Shown here: piece by piece, positions 52,303 through 61,278 of the stretch
Numbering within the stretch: position 1 is the first letter of the stretch
Layout of the letters: every line of letters starts with the position of its first letter
Source: Pseudomonas putida
Lineage (GTDB): Bacteria; Pseudomonadota; Gammaproteobacteria; Pseudomonadales; Pseudomonadaceae
Reading direction: 5' to 3'
Length of the DNA stretch: 64,000 nucleotides
Assembly: GCF_028682635.1 (NCBI RefSeq)
Contig: NZ_JANHLK010000011.1
Coordinates: 1 to 64,000 of the forward strand
Notes under the pieces: generated by a model
What the model was told of the DNA's origin: nothing
Databases searched by the model: none
What the model saw: only the letters and a program-made list of their open reading frames with translations
Translations under genes and position numbers: made by a program

Positions 52303-55126
52303 TGAGGGCCTCCTTGATGCGTGCAGAAGTGATAGGCAGGTCGCGAACGCGCTTGCCGATGGCGTGGGCCACGGCGTTGCCGATGGCGCCGACTACCGGG
52401 ATCATCACCACCTCGGCAATGCCCTTGGACGGGTCGCTTGGCGACAATGGCGGGAGGATTTCCGCGGTCTGTTTCCACACCGCCACGTGCCGCGCCATCG
52501 GCAGGCGGTAACGGTTGAAGTTCCAGTCGCCCTCCCCCGGCCCGCCTTCGTACAGCGGCATTTCTTCCATCAAGGCATGCCCGATGCCCATGGCGATGCC
52601 ACCTTCGAGCTGGCCCTTGACCAGTTCCGGCACCAGCACCCGGCCGCACTCGACCCATGAGTGGTGATTGAGCACCGACACTTCGTTGGAACCCTTGTTG
52701 ACCTTCACTTCCACCAGCGTCGCCACCGGGCTGTAGTAAGTCACCGCCGCGTTGTTCAACTGGGTCGCCGGGTAGGCGATGTTCTGCCGGTCCAGCAGGT
52801 GGAAACCGGCGCTGCTCATTTGCGCCTTCTTCGCCTTCGGTGCACCGTCGCCGTACTTGACCGCCAGGCCATCGAGCGGCAGACGCTCACGCACGCCATC
52901 GATGCTGAACTCGGCCTCGGCCCAGCTCCAGCGGTTGAAGCCGTGCACCGTGGCACCGGTGACCAGCCCGCGCTCGTGGGCACGTTTGGCCAGCACGTCG
53001 AACGGCAGCGGTTCCATGCCGTTGGCGGTGAGTTTGCCATCGACCCAATGGGCGTCTTCGCGGCGCACCACGTAAGGGTTGGCCTGGCCGCCGAACGGGC
53101 CTTGTCGCCAGATCTCCAGCGCCGCCGGCCACAAACCGTGGTTGAACAGCACGCGCGCCGCTTCACGGGTGGCGTGGCTGAAGTAGTAGGCGGAGTTGGT
53201 CGCCGACGACGCCGACGCGACCTTGCCGACCCAGCGCGGGTTGCGCAGGAAGTTGTCCTGCTCGGCCTGGCTCATGATGTACGGGTTGCCGCCGCTGATC
53301 AGTTGCAGCTCTTTCCATTCGGTTTCGCCGGTCTTCACTTCGTGCGCCGGGTTGCCGAGGAAATCGGCCACCACCATCGCCTGGGAGGTGGACATGCCGG
53401 TACCGATTTCGATACCGATGTGGCGCAGGGTGATGCGACCGTCAACGGTGTATTCGATGCTGGCCATCGGCGCTTCGGAACCGGTGCCGAAGTCTTTCTG
53501 GCAAATGGCGAAACCGACGCCATACCAGTTATCCGGGTCGGCGGCTTCGCGCTGTTGCTTGATCGCGTTGCGGTTTTTCCAGACTTCGTTGACGGCGGCC
53601 TTGTCGAGAATTTCGTGCAGGCGCAAGGCACCGGCCGGCACCGCACCCTGGGTGTTCTTCATGCCCGAGCGCAAGGCGTTCTTGCGGCGCAATTCGATGG
53701 CATCGACACCGAGGCGATCGGCGATTTCGTCGACCATCATCTCGGTCGACGCCATGCTCTGCAGCGTGCCGTAGCCGCGCATCGACCCGGCTTCCACCGC
53801 GCGCGAGTGATAGGCGGTGACCTGCAGGTCGTTCTGCGGCATGTAGTAGATCGACTGCGCCGCCGTGGCGCCGACTGCTGCCACGGACGGGCTGTAGTTG
53901 ACCCGGCCGCCGCCGTCGACGCTCATTTCGGCGCGGAAGATCTTGAAGCTGTGATCGGTCTTGTCCACCGCCAGCTGGTAGCGGATGTCGAACGGGTGAC
54001 GCTTGATGCCACTCTGGAACTGCTCGTAGCGGTCGTTGGCCAGGCGCACCGGCACACCGGCGCCGTACAACGCCGCCAAGGCTGCGTAGTAGACGAAGAT
54101 GTTATGGTCTTTCGAGCCGTAGCCGACGGTGTAGCCAGGGTGCATGTTCAGGTTGGCCAGGCCGAAACGCGACGGCGCGATCATCTTCGCGGTCTCGGTC
54201 GCAGTCTCCAGTGGGCACTGCGTCGCAACCACAAAGTGCAGTGTCCTGGTCGCCGGGTCGTACCAGCCGTTGCCGTTGTCCGGCTCCATGGCGGCCGGCT
54301 CGATCGACGGGGTCTTGTAGCGTTCGTCGAACACCAGCCAGTTGTCCGGCGGCGTATCGATCTGCTGCTTCATGCGGTCGGCGTAGAACAGGCCGCGCTC
54401 GGTCAGGTTGCCGTGCAGGTTCGGCTGGGAATTCCACACCGGGCGACGGTTCTTCAGCATCGGGAACAGGATCGAGTCCTTGAGGCTGGCGAATTCGTCT
54501 TCATCGGCCGAGGTCGGGCCACCCACGCGCACGTAGCGGAAGCTGCCGTAGGGATCGCCTTCGTAATATGGCACCTGGGCGCCGTAACGAATTGCTTTGT
54601 CATTGAACTTGAGCTGGGCCTTGGCCTGGCGGAAACGTTCGAAATCATTCCAGATCAGGATCGCCACCGGGTGACCGATGAACATCGGCACCTTGCCTTC
54701 AGGCAGCAACGGATCCGGCGCGTGCTCTTCCGGGAAGACGATGCCGTCCCTGACCAGGTCGTCGGCGGTGACGATGCGGTCAGGCTGCAGGTCGGCGCCG
54801 AGCCACGACAGGTCATAACCCGCGTAGATGCGGTCGGCCTTGATGGTTTTCAGCAGCATGGCGTGGCCTTGCTGTTGCGGCCAGCCCGGCATGTCCTTGG
54901 CACGGATGTCGCGGGCAAAGACCTTGCTGCCGCAGACCTTGGACAAGGCATCGTTACGGGCGCGCGCCTGGCCGTTGTTGCCGAGCCACTGCTCGGACGG
55001 CACGGTCACGCTGTTTTCCATCAAGGCTGCCAGCGCCTGACTGCCGAGCGGTGCAAGCGTCACGCTCACACCCGCCACCAGCCCGCCCTGGAGGAACGAG
55101 CGCCGGGATATTTCACGGTTGGACAT
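52295..55126 (-). CDS. Molybdopterin-binding large subunit (aldehyde/isoquinoline-oxidoreductase type)
   Basis: 943 residues. Twin-arginine signal with SRRSFLQGGLVAG at residues 8-20, then two Mo-binding regions typical of the IorB/aldehyde dehydrogenase family, with GYGSKDHN and EAGSMRGYG in the first and EIGTGMSTSQ in the second. Predicted to hydroxylate an aldehyde or N-heterocycle in the periplasm. The related P. putida system has, to my memory, been implicated in aromatic aldehyde oxidation; here the substrate is unknown. Together with the 2Fe-2S, cytochrome and XdhC genes it forms one operon. Confidence 0.9.
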   Translation of the reverse strand: MSNREISRRSFLQGGLVAGVSVTLAPLGSQALAALMENSVTVPSEQWLGNNGQARARNDALSKVCGSKVFARDIRAKDMPGWPQQQGHAMLLKTIKADRIYAGYDLSWLGADLQPDRIVTADDLVRDGIVFPEEHAPDPLLPEGKVPMFIGHPVAILIWNDFERFRQAKAQLKFNDKAIRYGAQVPYYEGDPYGSFRYVRVGGPTSADEDEFASLKDSILFPMLKNRRPVWNSQPNLHGNLTERGLFYADRMKQQIDTPPDNWLVFDERYKTPSIEPAAMEPDNGNGWYDPATRTLHFVVATQCPLETATETAKMIAPSRFGLANLNMHPGYTVGYGSKDHNIFVYYAALAALYGAGVPVRLANDRYEQFQSGIKRHPFDIRYQLAVDKTDHSFKIFRAEMSVDGGGRVNYSPSVAAVGATAAQSIYYMPQNDLQVTAYHSRAVEAGSMRGYGTLQSMASTEMMVDEIADRLGVDAIELRRKNALRSGMKNTQGAVPAGALRLHEILDKAAVNEVWKNRNAIKQQREAADPDNWYGVGFAICQKDFGTGSEAPMASIEYTVDGRITLRHIGIEIGTGMSTSQAMVVADFLGNPAHEVKTGETEWKELQLISGGNPYIMSQAEQDNFLRNPRWVGKVASASSATNSAYYFSHATREAARVLFNHGLWPAALEIWRQGPFGGQANPYVVRREDAHWVDGKLTANGMEPLPFDVLAKRAHERGLVTGATVHGFNRWSWAEAEFSIDGVRERLPLDGLAVKYGDGAPKAKKAQMSSAGFHLLDRQNIAYPATQLNNAAVTYYSPVATLVEVKVNKGSNEVSVLNHHSWVECGRVLVPELVKGQLEGGIAMGIGHALMEEMPLYEGGPGEGDWNFNRYRLPMARHVAVWKQTAEILPPLSPSDPSKGIAEVVMIPVVGAIGNAVAHAIGKRVRDLPITSARIKEALNG

Positions 55127-55301
55127 GGATCATCCTATGGGCGGTCATGGGGGCCGCCCTTCTGGTTATGTTCTGGAAATCTCGAGTCTTGCAGAAGCCC
55201 TTCTTGACGATGCAAAGGGCTGTGATGACAGTGCAAAGCTGACCGAAAGGTTAACTTTAAAGGTTTATGCGCTCGCGGAAAACAAAAAACTGACCAAGGA
55301 A

Positions 55302-56243
55302 TCAAAAAACCGCGGCTTTTCGACGCAGCAGATCGATGAACAGGCCCAGCTCCCGACTGATGTGTTCGCCCTTGCGCAACAACAACCCGAACGGCGCCAA
55401 TTGCACATCCAGCTCAACCGGCAACGCCACCACCAAGCCCATTTTAAGGTAGTCGCGCAATGCGGTTTCCGACAGGACCATGATCGCATCGGTCAGTTGA
55501 ATCAGCTGCTGCATGGAGTACACCGAACTGCACTCGATGATGTCCGCCGGCAGCGGCAAGGCCAGGCGCTGCAAGGCCTGGTCCAGGCCGATGCGCGCCG
55601 GGCTGGTTTCCGGTTGCAGGATCCACGGCCAGCCGTTGACCAGTTCGGCCATCTCCAGTGTCTCGCGCCTGGCCAGCGGGTGGCCGGCATGCACCACCAC
55701 CAGCAGGCGTTCGTTGCCCAGTTGTTCGAATGCATAGTGCTCGCTATCGGTGGCGGCATTGCGCCGGGCGATGGCCAGGTCGATGCGGCCCTGTTCCAGC
55801 AACTGGATCACCTGGTCGCTGGTGTCGCCCATGATGCGAATCCGCAGCTGCGGGTTGAGCGCCTTGATCTCGGCAATCGAATCCATCACCAGGTCCGGCG
55901 CCGCGCCCATGATGGTGCCGATCGACAGATAGCCGTAACCGCCCTGTTGCCGCGCGATCAGGTCCTCGGCGCACCGGTCGAGGCCACTAATGGCCGACTC
56001 GGCAAAGCGAATCAATTCCTGACCCAGCGCCGTCGGTCGCATGCCCCGGGGTAAACGCTCGAACAGGTCGCAACCAAACATGTCTTCAATTTCATGGAGC
56101 ATGCGGGTGGCGGCCGGTTGCGACATGTTCAGGCTTTGTGAAGCGCGGTGCAGGTTCTGGCTGGAATTGAGCGTCACCAGCATGTGCAGGTGCTTGTAGC
56201 GCAGGCGGTTGAGCAGGCTGCGGGAGATGATGGGCGTGGTCAT
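55302..56243 (-). CDS. LysR-family regulator of the sugar-acid operon
   Basis: 313 residues. Winged helix at residues 12-75 (LRYKHLHMLVTLNSSQNLHRASQSLNMSQPAATRMLHEIED) and an effector domain (YLSIGTIMGAAPDLVMDSI), in the GbpR/PcaQ-like group that governs sugar-acid and aromatic operons. Divergent from the MFS-rhmD-rhmA-aldA genes; a palindrome at 56260-56276 is the probable operator. Confidence 0.88.
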   Translation of the reverse strand: MTTPIISRSLLNRLRYKHLHMLVTLNSSQNLHRASQSLNMSQPAATRMLHEIEDMFGCDLFERLPRGMRPTALGQELIRFAESAISGLDRCAEDLIARQQGGYGYLSIGTIMGAAPDLVMDSIAEIKALNPQLRIRIMGDTSDQVIQLLEQGRIDLAIARRNAATDSEHYAFEQLGNERLLVVVHAGHPLARRETLEMAELVNGWPWILQPETSPARIGLDQALQRLALPLPADIIECSSVYSMQQLIQLTDAIMVLSETALRDYLKMGLVVALPVELDVQLAPFGLLLRKGEHISRELGLFIDLLRRKAAVF

Positions 56244-56259
56244 GGCGGGCCTTTTTATC

Positions 56260-56276
56260 GATACCCTTAGGGTATC
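56260..56276. promoter_or_regulatory. Candidate LysR operator in the lysR-MFS gap
   Basis: GATACCC-TTA-GGGTATC, a perfect 7-bp palindrome of the ATAC-N7-GTAT form typical of LysR boxes. It lies 17 bases from the LysR start and about 90 bases before the MFS gene. Confidence 0.6.
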
Positions 56277-56367
56277 AGTTGTTAGCTAGATTCGATTTGT
56301 AACGCATCGATCAGCGGCCGTACAGTCTTCCCCATAAGAACAAATGCCCTACCAAAGGAAAACCGCG

Positions 56368-57663
56368 ATGAAGACTCTACCCGCGCCTCTGCTCGCCAAG
56401 ATTTCCTGGCGGCTGCTCCCGTTTCTCCTGCTGATGTACATCATGGCCTTCCTCGACCGCGCCAACGTCGGGTTCGCCAAGCAAGCTTTCCAGGCCGATA
56501 CCAATATCAGTGACGCCGCCTTCGCCTTCGGCGCCGGGGTGTTCTTCGTCGGTTATGCCCTGCTCGAAGTGCCGAGCAACCTGATCCTGCACCGCGTCGG
56601 CGCCCGTTTGTGGATGTGCCGGATCATGGTCACCTGGGGCCTGGTCTCCGCAGCCATGGTCTTCGCCCACACCGAAACCAGCTTCTACATCCTGCGCTTC
56701 CTGCTGGGCGTGGCCGAAGCCGGATTTTTTCCCGGCGTGATCCTCTACCTCACCTACTGGTTCCCCAGCGCCGTACGCGGCAAGGCCATGGGTTTCTTCT
56801 ACTTCGGCGCGCCGCTGGCGTTCATCTTCGGCAGCCCGTTGTCCGGCCTGCTGCTGGAGCTGGACGGCTTTGTCGGCTTCCACGGCTGGCAGTGGCTGTT
56901 CGCCGTTGAAGGCTTGATGGCCACGGCGGTAGGTATCTGGGCGTACTTTTACTTGGACAACCGCCCGGCGGATGCCAAATGGCTGACGGTCGAAGAACGC
57001 CAGCAGGTGCAGAACCTGCTCGATCAGGAAGACAGCCACAAACAGAATCACGGTCGCAGCCTGCTCAACGTGATCTGCCAGCCGTCGGTGCTGTACCTGT
57101 GCCTGATCTACCTATTGATCCAGGCCAGCGTCTACGGCGTGGTGTTCTACCTGCCGACCCAGGTCGGCGGATTGCTGGGCACCAAGGTCGGGCTGATGGT
57201 CGGGCTGGTCACGGCGATCCCATGGATTTGCGCGCTGGTGGCGGCTTACCTGATTCCCGGCTACAGCGACCGCACCGGCGAACGCCGCCGCACCGCCAGC
57301 CTGACCCTGCTGATGGCCGCCGCCGGTATCGCCTGCTCGGTGACCTTCAGCAGTCCGTTCCTGGGCATCGTCGCCCTGTGCTTCGCCGCATCCGGTTTCA
57401 TCGCCGTGCAACCGGTGTTCTGGACCTTCCCTTCCAGCTACCTCGCCGGCAGCGCCGCGGCGGCCGGCATCGCCCTGATCAACTCGTTCGGTGCCCTCGG
57501 CGGCTTCATCGCCCCGGTGCTGAAGAACTGGGCCGAAGGCGCCTTCCATTCTCCGGCAGCCGGCCTGTACCTGCTGTCCGCCACAACCGTCATCGCCGCG
57601 TTGCTGGTCCTGGGCGTGCGTTCGCCCGGGCATGAAGCTTCGAACAAACCGGCCACCGTTTAA
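56368..57663 (+). CDS. MFS transporter, probable sugar-acid (rhamnonate) permease
   Basis: 431 residues with 12 hydrophobic helices. ACS-type anion:cation symporter features: [21 protein letters not shown] at helix 1 and [24 protein letters not shown] around helix 4. The start at 56368 has AAAGGA about 8 bases upstream; an ATG at 56344 is an alternative. First gene of the operon with rhmD, so it likely imports L-rhamnonate or a related acid sugar. Confidence 0.87.
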   Translation: MKTLPAPLLAKISWRLLPFLLLMYIMAFLDRANVGFAKQAFQADTNISDAAFAFGAGVFFVGYALLEVPSNLILHRVGARLWMCRIMVTWGLVSAAMVFAHTETSFYILRFLLGVAEAGFFPGVILYLTYWFPSAVRGKAMGFFYFGAPLAFIFGSPLSGLLLELDGFVGFHGWQWLFAVEGLMATAVGIWAYFYLDNRPADAKWLTVEERQQVQNLLDQEDSHKQNHGRSLLNVICQPSVLYLCLIYLLIQASVYGVVFYLPTQVGGLLGTKVGLMVGLVTAIPWICALVAAYLIPGYSDRTGERRRTASLTLLMAAAGIACSVTFSSPFLGIVALCFAASGFIAVQPVFWTFPSSYLAGSAAAAGIALINSFGALGGFIAPVLKNWAEGAFHSPAAGLYLLSATTVIAALLVLGVRSPGHEASNKPATV

Positions 57664-57695
57664 ACCTGACCGCCGTTAAAAAAAGGAATCACACC

Positions 57696-58880
57696 ATGGG
57701 CATTCCAACCATCAAGCACGTCCGCGCTTTCACTCTGCGAGGCGGCGGCGCGGATTACCACGATCAGGCCGATGGCCACTGGATCGACGATCACATTGCC
57801 ACGCCGATGAGCAAATACCCGGAGTACCGCCAGAGCCGCCGCACCTTCGGCATCAACGTGCTCGGCACCCTGGTGGTGGAGATCGAAGCCAGCGACGGCA
57901 CGGTTGGTTTTGCGGTGACCACGGGCGGCGAGCCGGCCGCCTACATCGTCGAGAAACACCTGGCGCGCTTCCTCGAAGGGGCGAAAGTCACCGACATCGA
58001 AAAGATCTGGGACCAGATGTACCAATCGACCCTGTATTACGGGCGCAAAGGCATCGTGATCAACACGATTTCCGGGGTCGACCTGGCGCTGTGGGACTTG
58101 CTCGGCAAGATCCGCCAGGAGCCGGTGCACCAGTTGCTCGGCGGCGCGGTGCGCGATGAATTGCAGTTCTACGCCACCGGCGCCCGCCCGGACCTGGCGC
58201 AGAAAATGGGTTTTATCGGCGGCAAGATGCCGCTGCACCATGGCCCGGCCGAAGGCGAGGAAGGCCTGCGCAAGAACCTCGAAGAACTGGCGACCATGCG
58301 CGAACGGGTCGGCCCGGACTTCTGGCTGATGCTCGATTGCTGGATGAGCCTGGACCTCAACTACGCCACCAGACTGGCGGTCGGCGCCCACGAACATGGC
58401 TTGAAGTGGATCGAAGAAGCCCTGCCGCCGGACGATTACTGGGGCTACGCGGCCCTGCGCAACAACGTGCCCAAAGGCATGCTGGTGACCACCGGCGAAC
58501 ATGAAGCCACCCGCTGGGGCTTCCGCATGCTGCTGGAGATGGGCTGCTGCGACATCATCCAGCCGGATGTCGGCTGGTGCGGCGGCCTCACCGAACTGGT
58601 GAAGATCTCGGCCCTGGCCGACGCCCACAACGCCCTGGTCATTCCCCACGGCTCGTCGGTGTACAGCTATCACTTCGTGGCTACCCGGCATAACAGCCCG
58701 TTCGCCGAATTCCTGATGATGGCGCCGAAAGCCGACGAAGTGGTGCCGATGTTCCATCCGCAATTGCTCGGCGAACCGGTACCGGTGAACGGTCGCATGC
58801 GCCTGTCGGCACTCGACCAGCCAGGATTCGGCGTGACCCTCAACCCGGAATGCCAACTGCATCGGCCGTATAGCCGCTGA
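57696..58880 (+). CDS. rhmD: L-rhamnonate dehydratase
   Basis: 394 residues. Enolase-superfamily enzyme converting L-rhamnonate to 2-keto-3-deoxy-L-rhamnonate. Close to E. coli RhmD by memory: [21 protein letters not shown] near residue 21, metal ligands Asp214, Glu240 and Glu268, general base His318 in PHGSSVYS. RhmD can also act on L-mannonate and L-lyxonate, so substrate choice needs a test. Followed after 14 bases by the aldolase gene. Confidence 0.92.
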   Translation: MGIPTIKHVRAFTLRGGGADYHDQADGHWIDDHIATPMSKYPEYRQSRRTFGINVLGTLVVEIEASDGTVGFAVTTGGEPAAYIVEKHLARFLEGAKVTDIEKIWDQMYQSTLYYGRKGIVINTISGVDLALWDLLGKIRQEPVHQLLGGAVRDELQFYATGARPDLAQKMGFIGGKMPLHHGPAEGEEGLRKNLEELATMRERVGPDFWLMLDCWMSLDLNYATRLAVGAHEHGLKWIEEALPPDDYWGYAALRNNVPKGMLVTTGEHEATRWGFRMLLEMGCCDIIQPDVGWCGGLTELVKISALADAHNALVIPHGSSVYSYHFVATRHNSPFAEFLMMAPKADEVVPMFHPQLLGEPVPVNGRMRLSALDQPGFGVTLNPECQLHRPYSR

Positions 58881-58894
58881 GCCAGGAGTTCGTG

Positions 58895-59695
58895 ATGAAC
58901 ATGCCGCACAACGCTTTCAAGGCCGCCCTGAACAAACCTGCGCCGCAATATGGCATCTGGGCCGGGTTCGCCACCGGCTACGCCGCCGAGATCGTCGCCA
59001 CCACCGGTTATGACTGGATGCTGATCGACGGTGAACACGCACCCAATACCGTGCCCGGCGTACTCGCCCAATTGCAGGCCGTGGCGCCCTACCCCACGGC
59101 ACCCATCGTGCGCGCCGTGAATGGCGACGCCAACCTGATCAAGCAGTTGCTGGATATCGGTGCGCAGACGCTGATGATCCCGATGGTCGAAACCGCCGAA
59201 CAGGCCCAGGCCCTGGTCCGCGCCACCCGGTACCCACCCCACGGCATCCGTGGCGTCGGCGGCGGCCTGACCCGCGCCACGCGCTGGGACGGAGTACCCG
59301 ACTATCTGAACACCGCCCATGAACAGCTGTGCCTGATCGTGCAGGTGGAATCGCGGCTCGGCGTGGAAAACGTCGCAGCCATTGCCGCCGTCGAAGGCGT
59401 CGACGCGGTGTTCATCGGCCCGGCGGATCTGTCCATTGGTCTGGGCCATGCCGGCAATCCCGGTCACCCGGAAGTTCAGGAACGCATTCAACACGCGGTC
59501 AACGCGACGCTGGCGGCCGGCAAGGCCTGCGGCATCCTCGCACCCAATGAAGAAGACGCGCGGCGCTATCAGGGCTGGGGCTGCCAGTTCATCGCCGTGG
59601 CCATCGACATCAGCCTGCTGCGCCAGAGCGCCATGGCCACCCTCGCCCGCTACCGCACACCGGCCACCGAACACGCGCCGTCGCGTACCTACTGA
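58895..59695 (+). CDS. rhmA: 2-keto-3-deoxy-L-rhamnonate aldolase
   Basis: 266 residues. HpcH/HpaI-family class II aldolase: GYDWMLIDGEHAPN and IMVQ(VESR) region with metal-binding Glu, and IGPADLSIGLG. Cleaves 2-keto-3-deoxyrhamnonate to pyruvate and L-lactaldehyde. AGGAG 6 bases before ATG at 58895; an in-frame GTG three bases upstream is possible. Confidence 0.92.
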   Translation: MNMPHNAFKAALNKPAPQYGIWAGFATGYAAEIVATTGYDWMLIDGEHAPNTVPGVLAQLQAVAPYPTAPIVRAVNGDANLIKQLLDIGAQTLMIPMVETAEQAQALVRATRYPPHGIRGVGGGLTRATRWDGVPDYLNTAHEQLCLIVQVESRLGVENVAAIAAVEGVDAVFIGPADLSIGLGHAGNPGHPEVQERIQHAVNATLAAGKACGILAPNEEDARRYQGWGCQFIAVAIDISLLRQSAMATLARYRTPATEHAPSRTY

Positions 59696-59714
59696 TCAGC
59701 CAAGGAGTCGTTCC

Positions 59715-61148
59715 ATGTCATCCGTGCCTGTTTACGAAAACTTCATCAACGGCCAGTTCGTGGCCAGCGCTGCCCACATTGACGTGATCAACCCGGCCAC
59801 CGGTGCCTTGTTGTCGAAGGTGCCGGCGTCGAATGCCGAAGACGTCGATCGCGCCCTCGCTGCGGCGCGCTCCGCGCAAAAGGACTGGGCGCGCAAGCCG
59901 GCGAATGAGCGCGCCGGTTACCTACGGCGCATCGCCGCCAAACTGCGGGAAAACGTTGCGCACCTGGCGCGCACCATCACCCTGGAACAAGGCAAGATCA
60001 GCGGCCTGGCCGAAGTCGAAGTCAACTTCACCGCCGACTACCTCGACTACATGGCCGAGTGGGCGCGGCGCATCGAAGGTGAAATCATCACCAGCGACCG
60101 CCAGAACGAAAACATCTTCCTGTTCCGCAAACCCCTGGGGGTGGTGGCGGGGATCCTGCCGTGGAATTTCCCGTTCTTCCTGATCGCTCGCAAGATGGCC
60201 CCCGCGCTGCTGACCGGCAACACCATCGTCATCAAACCGAGTGAAGAAACGCCGAACAACTGTTTCGAGTTCGCCCGACTGGTGGCAGAAACCGACCTGC
60301 CGCCCGGTGTATTCAACGTGGTTTGCGGTGACGGCCAGGTTGGCGCGGCGCTCAGTGGGCACAAAGGCGTGGACATGATCAGTTTCACCGGCAGCGTCGC
60401 CACCGGTTCACGGATCATGGCCGCCGCCGCACCGAACATCACCAAGCTCAATCTGGAACTGGGTGGCAAGGCCCCGGCCATCGTGCTGGCGGATGCCGAC
60501 CTGGACCTGGCGGTGAAGGCCATTCGCGATTCGCGGATCATCAACAGCGGCCAGGTGTGCAATTGCGCCGAGCGGGTGTATGTCGAACGCAAGGTGGCGG
60601 ATCAATTCATAGAGCGTATCGCCGCCGCCATGAGCGCGACCCGCTATGGCGACCCGATTGCGCAACCCGATGTGGAGATGGGCCCGCTGATCAATCGCCA
60701 GGGCCTGGACAGCGTCAACCGTAAAGTCCGTACAGCACTGAGCCAGGGCGCCAGCCTGATCAGCGGCGGGCAGGTTGCCGACCTGCCGAACGGCTTTCAC
60801 TTCCAGCCCACGGTCCTGGCGGGCTGCCGCGCCGACATGGAGATCATGCGCGAGGAAATCTTCGGTCCGGTGCTGCCGATCCAGATCGTCGATGACCTGG
60901 ATGAAGCCATCGCCCTGGCCAACGACTGCGACTATGGCCTGACCTCGTCGATCTACACCCGCGACTTGAACAAGACCCTGTACGCCATGCGCGAGCTGGA
61001 TTTTGGCGAAACCTACGTCAATCGCGAGAACTTCGAAGCGATGCAGGGGTTTCATGCCGGGGTGCGTAAATCGGGGATTGGCGGGGCGGATGGCAAGCAT
61101 GGGTTGTATGAGTACACCCATACTCATGCGGTGTATCTGCAGGGCTGA
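59715..61148 (+). CDS. aldA: Lactaldehyde/glycolaldehyde dehydrogenase AldA
   Basis: 477 residues. NAD-dependent aldehyde dehydrogenase resembling E. coli AldA throughout, including LPWNFPFFLIARKMAPALLTGNT, Glu249 in LELGG, catalytic Cys282 in GQVCNC and the end GIGGADGKHGLYEY. Oxidises L-lactaldehyde from RhmA to L-lactate, completing the pathway. ATG at 59715 with AAGGAG upstream. Confidence 0.93.
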   Translation: MSSVPVYENFINGQFVASAAHIDVINPATGALLSKVPASNAEDVDRALAAARSAQKDWARKPANERAGYLRRIAAKLRENVAHLARTITLEQGKISGLAEVEVNFTADYLDYMAEWARRIEGEIITSDRQNENIFLFRKPLGVVAGILPWNFPFFLIARKMAPALLTGNTIVIKPSEETPNNCFEFARLVAETDLPPGVFNVVCGDGQVGAALSGHKGVDMISFTGSVATGSRIMAAAAPNITKLNLELGGKAPAIVLADADLDLAVKAIRDSRIINSGQVCNCAERVYVERKVADQFIERIAAAMSATRYGDPIAQPDVEMGPLINRQGLDSVNRKVRTALSQGASLISGGQVADLPNGFHFQPTVLAGCRADMEIMREEIFGPVLPIQIVDDLDEAIALANDCDYGLTSSIYTRDLNKTLYAMRELDFGETYVNRENFEAMQGFHAGVRKSGIGGADGKHGLYEYTHTHAVYLQG

Positions 61149-61169
61149 ATACCTGCGGTGTTGCTGATG

Positions 61170-61252
61170 CCGCCTTCGCGAGCAAGCCCGCTCCCACATT
61201 GGTTTCTGTGTCGAACACACAATCAAATGTGGGAGCGGGCTTGCTCGCGAAG
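61170..61252. repeat. REP inverted pair
   Basis: GCCTTCGCGAGCAAGCCCGCTCCCACAT and ATGTGGGAGCGGGCTTGCTCGCGAAG flank TGTGTCGAACACA. Separates convergent aldA and the receptor gene. Confidence 0.87.
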
Positions 61253-61278
61253 ACGTCAGATCAGTCAACACAAGACCA

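Noticed and set aside
52661..55207. Very long plus-strand frame opposite the Mo-hydroxylase large subunit
   Set aside because: It is antisense to a gene with clear family motifs, and its translation is rich in His, Arg and Val with no recognisable domain; long antisense frames are common in high-GC DNA.
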